Positions 57,752-64,000 of a stretch of 64,000 bases of DNA are shown piece after piece. Position 1 is the first letter of the stretch, and every line of letters starts with the position of its first letter. The stretch lies in NCBI RefSeq assembly GCF_046233715.1, contig NZ_JBJNRJ010000014.1, forward strand, positions 1-64,000, given 5' to 3'. A program made the position numbers and the translations under genes. The notes under the pieces were generated by a model. The model did not search any database. It was not told the DNA's origin and worked only from the letters and a program-made list of their open reading frames with translations. Source of the stretch: Trujillonella humicola (lineage in GTDB: Bacteria > Actinomycetota > Actinomycetes > Mycobacteriales > Geodermatophilaceae).

Positions 57752-58918
57752 TCAGAACGGCGCGTCGGCGAACCAGACCTCGTCGAGCTCCTCCTGGCTG
57801 TGCCCGTCCCAGTCCACCCGCAGGACGAAGAGCTCCAGCTCGGGGTCGTAGAAGGTGATGTAGCGCCAGGTGGCCGGGCCCGGCGGGCTCAGCACCAGGT
57901 CGCCCTCCGCGGCGCCGTCGCCGTAGGACCAGGTGGTCAGCGGCCCGCCGAAGCCGCGCGCGGCAGCCACCTCGGCGTCGCGGGCTCCGGCGTCGGCGAA
58001 CTGGAGGACGCGCAGCTGGATCCCGTTGGGGTAGGCGCAGGTGACGACCGCCTGCGGGCCGTCCTGCGTGGCCCGGTCGCAGGTCGAGTCCTGCCACCCG
58101 GTGCCCCCGGGCTCGGCGGCGACGAGGTCGGGGAAGGTCTGCGCGATCTGGTAGGCCTCCTGCCACGGGCCCCGGGTGAAGAAGTCGAGGTCGATGGAGC
58201 TCGTGCTGCCCTCGCCGTCCTCGTCGACGGCGGTGAGCTCGTAGGTGTGCTCGCCGAGCGGGACGTCCGCGTCGAGGTACGGGCTCTCGGTCACGGCGTC
58301 GTCCAGCAGGGTGCCGTCGCGGGTGATCTCGTAGCGGTCCGCGCCGGTGACCGGCTCCCAGTCGAGGTAGACGTCGGCGCCGTCGCTGCTCGCGCCGAAC
58401 TCGGTGAGCGGGTCCAGGGGGGTGACGACGGGGTCGGCCGCGACGCGCTCGGAGCGGTCGCCGTCGTCGTCCAGGGCGGTGACGGCGTACCGGTGCTCGG
58501 TGCCGCCGGGTGCCTCGGCGTCGACGTACGTGGTCTCCCGGGTGGTGCCGAGCCGCTCGTCGCCGCGGTGCACCTCGTACTCGGCTGCACCGTCGACGCC
58601 CCGCCAGCTGACGGTGACGCCCTCCTCGGCGTTGGCGGCCACCACGCCGGTCGGCGGGTCGACCGGGCGGGTCAGCAGGAACACCGTGACGCCGGCCGCG
58701 ACCAGCACGGCCACGAGGGCGGCGCCCAGCGCCCACCACAGGCCCTTCCGGGACCGGCGCGGCGGCGGCCCGCCGGCGGGAGGACCCCAGGCGGGCTGCT
58801 GCGGGGCCCAGGACGGCGGGGGCACCGGCTGCTGGGCGCCCCACGAGGCCTGCTGCGGCTGCTGAGGGCCCCACCCGGGCTGCTGGCCCCAGCCGGGCTG
58901 ACCGTACGGATCGCTCAT
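57752..58918 (-). CDS. Membrane-anchored protein with two fibronectin type III repeats
   Basis: A 388-residue protein. A cytoplasmic Gly/Pro/Gln/Trp-rich tail (PGWGQQPGWGPQQPQQ), a basic patch, one membrane helix (about residues 60-83), then two Fn3-like units (PTGVVAANAEEGVTVSWRGV and the YLDWEPVTGADRYEI region) and a C-terminal domain with one likely disulfide (TCDRA and VVTCAYPNG). Acidic outer domain. I do not recognise a function. ATG at 58918. Confidence 0.85.
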   Translation of the reverse strand: MSDPYGQPGWGQQPGWGPQQPQQASWGAQQPVPPPSWAPQQPAWGPPAGGPPPRRSRKGLWWALGAALVAVLVAAGVTVFLLTRPVDPPTGVVAANAEEGVTVSWRGVDGAAEYEVHRGDERLGTTRETTYVDAEAPGGTEHRYAVTALDDDGDRSERVAADPVVTPLDPLTEFGASSDGADVYLDWEPVTGADRYEITRDGTLLDDAVTESPYLDADVPLGEHTYELTAVDEDGEGSTSSIDLDFFTRGPWQEAYQIAQTFPDLVAAEPGGTGWQDSTCDRATQDGPQAVVTCAYPNGIQLRVLQFADAGARDAEVAAARGFGGPLTTWSYGDGAAEGDLVLSPPGPATWRYITFYDPELELFVLRVDWDGHSQEELDEVWFADAPF

Positions 58919-59077
58919 CGGGCCCCCTCGTGCGGTCGGCCGCGCGGCGCATCGCGGCCAGGTCCGGTCACGCTACGTCACCGGGAGCGGCAGGGGAGCC
59001 CGCCCGGTTCCCGCCGTTACCGGTCTGAGACGCTGCTCCTCCGGGCCGCGACGGGCGGCCGGGGGAGGGAGGGGCAC

Positions 59078-59272
59078 GTGGCCCTGGACGCGGACCCCCG
59101 CCGGCAGCGGCTGGTCGGCCTCCTGCTGCTCGGCATCGCCGCCGTGCTGCTGCTCACCTCGGTCACCTGGTTCGCCAGCGGACAGCCCGTGGTCGGCGTC
59201 GCCCAGCTCGTCGTCGCCGCCCTGGGCGGAGCGCTCGGCGGCCTGTTCCTCCGCCGCTCGGGGCGGCCCTGA
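59078..59272 (+). CDS. Small two-helix membrane protein
   Basis: A 64-residue protein with two hydrophobic helices (LVGLLLLGIAAVLLLTSVTWF and VGVAQLVVAALGGALGGLF) and an RRSGRP tail. GTG at 59078 has a strong GGGGGAGGGAGG upstream. No family recognised. Divergent from the Fn3 protein gene. Confidence 0.7.
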   Translation: MALDADPRRQRLVGLLLLGIAAVLLLTSVTWFASGQPVVGVAQLVVAALGGALGGLFLRRSGRP

Positions 59273-59320
59273 CCGGAGTGGCGGCCGGCCCTGACCGGAG
59301 TGGCGGCCGGCCGTGACCGG
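59265..59320. repeat. 22-bp tandem repeat
   Basis: About two and a half copies of a unit beginning GGCCCTGACCGGAGTGGC, offset exactly 22 bases; the first copy contains the stop codon of the small membrane protein. Confidence 0.75.
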
Positions 59321-59364
59321 GACCACACTCCGGCGAGGGAGCACCCGGCGAGACGGAGGACGGC

Positions 59365-59565
59365 GTGAAGCTGAAGAAGCAGGACCTGCTCGAGACGCTG
59401 CGCACGGAGGGTGACAACGAGACCGCCGACAAGGTGGCGGCGCAGCTGCCCGACGAGATCGACACGGACGCCGACGCGGCCGCCCTCGAGTCGGTCGGGC
59501 TGGACCGCACGCAGCTGATGGCGAAGCTGGCCGGCGGGTCCTTCGGGTCGACGCTCAGCCCGTGA
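59365..59565 (+). CDS. Small conserved-looking protein of unknown function
   Basis: A 66-residue soluble, acidic and helical protein (KKQDLLETLRTEGDNETADK, then LPDEIDTDADAAALESVGLD). GTG at 59365 is well placed after GACGGAGGAC. It shows actinobacterial codon use and looks real, but I do not recognise it. It ends next to an assembly gap. Confidence 0.7.
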   Translation: MKLKKQDLLETLRTEGDNETADKVAAQLPDEIDTDADAAALESVGLDRTQLMAKLAGGSFGSTLSP

Positions 59566-59572
59566 CGTGCGG

Positions 59573-59836
<264 letters not shown>

Positions 59837-59841
59837 CGGCA

Positions 59842-61053
59842 TCAGCCGGCGAAGGGGCGCTCCCGGGCCAGTTCCTCCTTGGCGACGCCGCGGATGTGGA
59901 CGGCGTCGGGCCCGTCGACGATCCGCAGCGTGCGTGCGCTGGCGTAGAAGCGGGCCAGGACCGTGTCGTCGCTGACGCCGGCGCCGCCGTGGACCTGGAT
60001 GGCCCGGTCGATCACGTCGAGCGCGACCTTGGGGGCGGCCACCTTGATCGCGGAGATCTCGGTCTTCGCGCCCTTGGCCCCGTACTTGTCGATCAGGTCG
60101 GCGGTCTTGAGGACGTAGAGCCGGGCCTGGTCGATCTCGATCCGGGAGAGCGCGATCGCCTCCCGGACGGTGCCCTGGTCGGCCAGCGGACGGCCGAAGG
60201 CGACGCGGCTCTTGGTGCGCTCGACCATGAGGGCCAGGGCGCGCTCGGCCATGCCGATGGCGCGCATGCAGTGGTGGATCCGGCCGGGGCCGAGCCGGGC
60301 CTGGGCGATCATGAAACCGTCGCCCTCGCCGGCGAGGAGGTTGCTCACCGGCACGCGGACGTCGGTGAACCGCAGCTCGGAGTGCCCGTGCTGGTCCTGG
60401 TAGCCGAAGACCGGCAGGTGCCGGATGATCTCGAAGCCCGGGGTGTCGCGGGGGACCAGGACCATCGACTGCTGCCGGTGCGGCGGGCCGTCGGGGTCGG
60501 TCTTGCCCATGACGATGAAGATCTGGCAGCGCTCGTCGGCCGTTCCGGTGATCCACCACTTGCGGCCGTTGATCACGTACTCGTCGCCGTCGCGGACGAT
60601 CGAGGTCTGGATGTTGCGGGCGTCGGAGGAGGCGACGTCGGGCTCGGTCATCGCGAAGCCGGACCGGATCTCGCCCTCCAGCAGCGGCTCGAGCCACCGC
60701 GACTTCTGCTCGGGTGTGCCGAACAGCATGAGGGTCTCCATGTTGCCCGTGTCGGGCGCGCCCACGTTCATCGCCTCGGGAGCGATGACCGGCGACCAGC
60801 CGGTGATCTCGGCGACGGAGGCGTACTCGAGGTTGCTCAGGCCGCCGACCTCGTGGTGGAAGAGGTTCCACAGCCCGCGCTTGCGGGCCTCGGCCTTGAG
60901 CTCCTCGAGGACCGGCGGGTGCTCGTGGTTGTCGTGCCCGCGCTCGGCGCGCCAGGCGTCGTAGACGGGTTCGGCGGGGAACACGTGCTCGCGCATGAAG
61001 TCCCAGGCGCGGGCGCAGACGTCCTCGGCCTTGGCGGAGAGGGCGAAGTCCAT
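59842..61053 (-). CDS. Acyl-CoA dehydrogenase family protein
   Basis: A 403-residue flavoenzyme. Seen: GFAMTEPDVASSDARNIQTS (FAD/substrate motif), GRKWWITGTADERCQIFIVMG, RLGPGRIHHCMRAIG, RVAFGRPLADQGTV and QVHGGAGVSDDTVLARFYASAR near the C terminus. The style fits the ACAD10/11-like class. ATG at 61053 is preceded by TACGGT and six bases (leaderless pattern); extending to 61122 adds a stretch unlike the family. The stop lies seven bases from the assembly gap. Confidence 0.93.
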   Translation of the reverse strand: MDFALSAKAEDVCARAWDFMREHVFPAEPVYDAWRAERGHDNHEHPPVLEELKAEARKRGLWNLFHHEVGGLSNLEYASVAEITGWSPVIAPEAMNVGAPDTGNMETLMLFGTPEQKSRWLEPLLEGEIRSGFAMTEPDVASSDARNIQTSIVRDGDEYVINGRKWWITGTADERCQIFIVMGKTDPDGPPHRQQSMVLVPRDTPGFEIIRHLPVFGYQDQHGHSELRFTDVRVPVSNLLAGEGDGFMIAQARLGPGRIHHCMRAIGMAERALALMVERTKSRVAFGRPLADQGTVREAIALSRIEIDQARLYVLKTADLIDKYGAKGAKTEISAIKVAAPKVALDVIDRAIQVHGGAGVSDDTVLARFYASARTLRIVDGPDAVHIRGVAKEELARERPFAG

Positions 61054-61125
61054 GAGCGGACCGTAGAGGCAGCCCGTCGCGACGGCGCGGCGGGGGTGGC
61101 CCGCGACACAGCCCGTCGACACGAC

Positions 61126-61159
61126 GGGGCCGGGGCCCTCCGAGGAGGGACCCGGCCCC
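61126..61159 (-). terminator. Terminator of the DUF4383 gene
   Basis: GGGGCCGGGGCCCTCC (61126-61141) and GGAGGGACCCGGCCCC (61144-61159) form a 16-bp stem with one mismatch. Confidence 0.65.
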
Positions 61160-61198
61160 GGGTGGGACCGCGCCGCGGCCGGCGGCGCGGTCGGTCGG

Positions 61199-61663
61199 TC
61201 AGACGTTCGTGCGGCGGTCCACCGCGGTCCGCACCGGACCGAGTGCGATGACCAGGCCGACGACCGCGGTCACGATGTGCAGGACGTTGTCCGCGGCGTT
61301 GAGGTTGAGGAAGTCCCACTCCTCGCCGAGGGCGATGAGGCCGTACACGAACGCGGCGCCGTAGCCGATGGCCAGCAGCCAGCCGTAGGTCCGCGCCCCG
61401 GTGAGGGTGCGGGACAGGGCGATGCCCGCGGCGCCGATCAGGATGTGCACGACGTTGTGCATCGGATTGATCATGAAGCCGAGCAGCGTCGCGTCCTCGT
61501 GCGCCATCGACGTCCCGTGGCGGTTGCCGAAGAAGTCGTCGAAGCCGGTGATGAAGAACCCGATGATGCCGATCAGCAGGTAGACGACGCCGAAGGCGAG
61601 GGCGAGCATCTGCGGCCAGGTCATGCCGGGGCGCGCGGCCCCGGTGTCACGCGAGGAAGCCAT
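61199..61663 (-). CDS. DUF4383 four-helix membrane protein
   Basis: A 154-residue membrane protein with four hydrophobic helices and the conserved NPMHNVVHILIGAAGI and NVLHIVTAVVGLVIAL histidine-bearing helices typical of DUF4383. Function unknown. ATG at 61663 follows CTGGAGGACCC. A stress-sigma-like promoter lies upstream. Confidence 0.9.
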   Translation of the reverse strand: MASSRDTGAARPGMTWPQMLALAFGVVYLLIGIIGFFITGFDDFFGNRHGTSMAHEDATLLGFMINPMHNVVHILIGAAGIALSRTLTGARTYGWLLAIGYGAAFVYGLIALGEEWDFLNLNAADNVLHIVTAVVGLVIALGPVRTAVDRRTNV

Positions 61664-61708
61664 GGGTCCTCCAGGGGATCGCCGGTCTCGCCGCGGCTTG
61701 ACGAGGTG

Positions 61709-61745
61709 CAGGGGACGCGGTACCCCGTGAGGGCGCCGGGTAACG
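61709..61745 (-). promoter_or_regulatory. Possible SigB/SigF-type promoter of the DUF4383 gene
   Basis: On the minus strand CCGTTAC is followed after about 14 bases by GGGTACC, close to the GTTT-N14-16-GGGTA pattern of general-stress sigma factors. The -35 half is one arm of an inverted repeat GGTAACGG (61739-61746)/CCGTTACC (61769-61776). Confidence 0.35.
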
Positions 61746-61776
61746 GCCCTCCCCCGTTCGGAGGACGACCGTTACC

Positions 61777-62039
61777 GAGCCGTCATCGTCCGGTGGCCTG
61801 GTCCGGGCCGCGCGCCGGGCCCCTTCTCCCTGCTGCCGTCTCCGGGCTCCCGTCCCCGTGCCGCCGTTTCGGTGCCGCCGTCTCCGCGCGGCCTTCTGCC
61901 TGCCGTCCTGCCCGGGCTGCCCCCGGTCCGCCTGCTCGGCTCGCCGATGGCGTCGCATGCGTTCCGGCCGGCCCGTGTCGCCCGGCAGCTCCTCGCCGGC
62001 TCCCTCCGCCGGCCGGAGCGCCCGGCGGTGGGCCCGGGA
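61777..62039. other. Intergenic region, no gene seen
   Basis: Between the DUF4383 promoter and the 3' end of the carbamoyltransferase gene. C/T-rich on the plus strand with repeated GCCGTCTCCG-like words; no gene, RNA or clear terminator can be supported. Confidence 0.5.
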
Positions 62040-63686
62040 TCAGCCGGCCGTGGTCGGGCGCCGCCGGCGCACCACGAACGGCCCGATGGCCAGGAGGTCG
62101 ACCGGGGCGGAACCGAAGCACTCCAGCGCGTCGCGCGGGTCGTCCACCATCGGCCGGCCGGCGGTGTTCAGGCTCGTGTTCACCACCACGGGCAGGCCGG
62201 TGCGCCGCTCGAAGCACTCCAGCATGCGGGCCACCAGAGGCTCCTCGGTGCGGTCGACGGTCTGGATGCGCGCCGTCCCGTCGACGTGCGTGACGGTCGG
62301 GATGCGGTCCTTCCACTCCGGCGCCACGTCGTGGACGAAGAGCATGTAGCGGGAGGGGATCGGCCCGCGGCTGAAGATCTCCGTCGCCCGCTCGGCCAGC
62401 ACCATCGGGGCCACCGGGCGGAACTGCTCGCGGCCCTTGACGTCGTTCATCCGCTCCAGGTTGGCCTCGTACCCGGGGTGGGCCAGCAGCGACCGGTGGC
62501 CCAGCGCTCGGGGGCCGAACTCGCTGCGTCCCTGGAACCAGGCGACGATCCCGTTGCTCGCCAGCACCTCGGCCACGGCGTCGGCGACGTCGCGCGGTCG
62601 CTCGTACTCGATGGCGGCCGTGTCGAGCCACTGCTCGATGTCGTCGTCGGACCACCCTCGGCCGAGGTCGGCGCCGGGCATCGGCTGCGTCGTCTCGCCC
62701 AGCCCGCGAGCGACGTGCAGCGCGCTGCCCAGTGCCGTCCCGGCATCCCCGGCGGCCGGCTGCACCCACACGTGCTCGAAGGGTGTCTCGGCGAAGATCC
62801 GGGTGTTGGCGACGCAGTTGAGCGCCACGCCCCCGGCCAGGGTCAGCGTCCGGTCACCCGTGCGCTCGTGCAGCCATCGGGCCAGATCGAGCAGCACCTC
62901 CTCGACCCGCTGCTGGACGCTCGCGGCGAGGTCGGCGTGGTCGGCCGTCCACTCGTCGCCCTTGGTCAGCCGGGGGGCGTAGGCGGAGAAGTCGATCCGC
63001 GGCGTGCGGAATCCGCCGTCGTCCGTGGCGACGATCAGCTCCGACAGCTCGCCGAGGAAGCGCGGCTTGCCGTACGAGGCCATCGCCATGACCTTGAACT
63101 CGTCGCTGCTGCGCAGGAAGCCCAGGTGGTCGGTGAGGTCCTCGTACAGCAGACCGATCGAGTGGGGGAGCGCCTGGCCGGCGAGGATCTCGAGCTGTCC
63201 GTCGGTGTAGCGGCCGGCGAGGTGGCTGTGGGCCTCGCCGCGGCCGTCGAGGACCAGGACCGAGTTGTCCTGCGTCGGGGCGGCCAGGCCGGCGGAAGCG
63301 GCGTGTGCCACGTGGTGCTTGACGTAGCGCACCTTGGCGGGGTCCAGCCCGGGCAGTGCGTGGGCGAGGAACGCGGGCGCCTTCTCGGCGTACATCTTGC
63401 GCATGACGTCGCCGGGGTCGTTCAGGCCGGACTCCTCCGGCGTCCCCATCAGTGCGGGGTCGAAGGAGTAGGCGACGGCGTCGAGGTCCTCCGGATGCAG
63501 GCCCGCCTCGGCGAGGCACCACGCGGCCGACAGCTCCGGGAGCTCCCAGGCGCTCCAGGGGAGGGGGCGCTTCCCGTGCTTGCGCCGGCTGAACCGCTCC
63601 TCCTCCGCGGCGGCCACGATCCGGCCGTCGACGACCAGCGCCGCCGCCGGGTCGTGGTAGATCGCGTTGATGCCCAGGACCTTCAC
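62040..63686 (-). CDS. Carbamoyltransferase (NodU/CmcH family)
   Basis: A 548-residue O-carbamoyltransferase. N-terminal Kae1-like ATPase domain: LGINAIYHDPAAALVVDG, AAEEERFSRRKHGKRP, KHHVAHAASAG, LVLDGRGE, LTLAGGVALNCVAN. C-terminal domain: WFQGRSEFGPRALGHRSLL, REQFRPVAPMVL and VVNTSLNTAGRPMVDDP. Members transfer carbamoyl from carbamoyl phosphate to hydroxyls of sugars or antibiotics. No biosynthetic cluster is visible here. GTG at 63686 follows CAGGAG. Confidence 0.93.
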   Translation of the reverse strand: MKVLGINAIYHDPAAALVVDGRIVAAAEEERFSRRKHGKRPLPWSAWELPELSAAWCLAEAGLHPEDLDAVAYSFDPALMGTPEESGLNDPGDVMRKMYAEKAPAFLAHALPGLDPAKVRYVKHHVAHAASAGLAAPTQDNSVLVLDGRGEAHSHLAGRYTDGQLEILAGQALPHSIGLLYEDLTDHLGFLRSSDEFKVMAMASYGKPRFLGELSELIVATDDGGFRTPRIDFSAYAPRLTKGDEWTADHADLAASVQQRVEEVLLDLARWLHERTGDRTLTLAGGVALNCVANTRIFAETPFEHVWVQPAAGDAGTALGSALHVARGLGETTQPMPGADLGRGWSDDDIEQWLDTAAIEYERPRDVADAVAEVLASNGIVAWFQGRSEFGPRALGHRSLLAHPGYEANLERMNDVKGREQFRPVAPMVLAERATEIFSRGPIPSRYMLFVHDVAPEWKDRIPTVTHVDGTARIQTVDRTEEPLVARMLECFERRTGLPVVVNTSLNTAGRPMVDDPRDALECFGSAPVDLLAIGPFVVRRRRPTTAG

Positions 63687-63784
63687 GCGTGCACTCCTGT
63701 CTCCCGGGCGCCGCGCCCGGCTCATCGGCTTGATCATCGGGGCGACGGGCGGAGTCCGCAGGCCGAGCCGCCCATCGGGGTGGG

Positions 63785-64000
63785 TCAGGCGGAGCCGCGT
63801 GGCTGCAGCAGGTCGTTGTCGAGGACGGCGGCCAGCGCCAGCGTCTTGTAGCCGACCTCGTCGAACAGGACGACCAGCCGGTCGTCCTCGACGCGCATGA
63901 CGATTCCTGGGCCCCACTCCGTGTGCTCCACGGATGTCTGCGCGGGGAAGGGATTGCCGTCGTCCCCGGCGGCGGGCTGCTCGCTGGAGAGACCGGCCGA
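63785..64000 (-). CDS. C-terminal fragment of a helicase-like protein with DUF3553-like tail
   Basis: The last 71 residues of a minus-strand gene that runs off the window. Reading from the edge: a Gly/Ala/Asp linker, then SVEHTEWGPGIVMRVEDD, LVVLFDEVGYKTLALAAV and LLQPRGSA before TGA at 63785. The W-G-x-G-x-V...VLFD...GYKTL pattern is typical of the DUF3553-like domain at the end of actinobacterial RecQ-type ATP-dependent helicases. No helicase motif is inside the window, so the call rests on the tail only. The stop is 98 bases upstream of the carbamoyltransferase start. Confidence 0.6.
   Translation of the reverse strand, partial: SAGLSSEQPAAGDDGNPFPAQTSVEHTEWGPGIVMRVEDDRLVVLFDEVGYKTLALAAVLDNDLLQPRGSA

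Overview
The window is a chromosomal segment of a very GC-rich actinobacterium. Strong G/C third-position bias, frequent GTG starts, four-base gene overlaps (ATGA/GTGA), a SAM-IV riboswitch and many leaderless-looking promoters support this. The mix of a full chemotaxis cluster, GAF/PAS-SpoIIE phosphatases and an unlinked NAD-glutamate dehydrogenase is what I would expect of Geodermatophilaceae (Blastococcus, Geodermatophilus, Modestobacter), but the family name is inference. Two scaffold gaps (10 N each, embedded in poly-G/poly-C junk) mark a draft assembly. I see no rRNA, tRNA, CRISPR array, insertion sequence or prophage.

Region A (1-19021), sulfur salvage. After a methyl-accepting chemotaxis protein comes a nearly complete methionine salvage locus. 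A SAM-IV riboswitch (about 3177-3265) precedes a plus-strand operon: BMP-type lipoprotein, ABC ATPase, two permeases, nucleoside hydrolase, methylthioribose kinase, MtnA, MtnC, MtnB. A class I aminotransferase able in principle to make the last step is divergent from it. Convergent to it is a minus-strand operon with a ribose-type ABC transporter and a second methylthioribose kinase, and divergent from that is mtnD. Read together: import of methylthioadenosine-like nucleosides or methylthioribose, cleavage, phosphorylation and recycling to methionine under SAM control.

Region B (19504-27687), chemotaxis: cheA (with two CheW-like domains), cheW, an unknown 294-residue protein, cheB, cheR, cheY, a CheX-like protein, a second cheY and a second CheX/CheC-like protein. 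No flagellar genes lie in the window. Region C (27999-32915): an RsbW-like kinase divergent from a PAS-GAF-SpoIIE phosphatase (partner switching), a ZIP metal transporter, and an AAA ATPase divergent from a small membrane protein across a set of 10-bp-phased repeats. Region D (32991-38775): the 1643-residue NAD-glutamate dehydrogenase and a DUF2071 protein.

Region E (38917-49725), a probable catabolic module of unknown substrate: 2-oxoglutarate/Fe(II) oxygenase, 2Fe-2S ferredoxin, ribose-type ABC transporter, VOC protein, a second oxygenase, a PucR-type regulator, an amidase, then an HxlR regulator divergent from an FMN azoreductase across a clear operator. Region F (49733-59565): a large GAF-PAS-PAS-GAF-SpoIIE phosphatase, DNA/oxidative damage genes (YaaA, spore photoproduct lyase-like, exonuclease III), a LytR-CpsA-Psr protein, ArsR/VOC pair, an exported FnIII protein and two small proteins. 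Region G (59842-64000): acyl-CoA dehydrogenase, a DUF4383 membrane protein, a carbamoyltransferase and the 3' end of a helicase-like gene.
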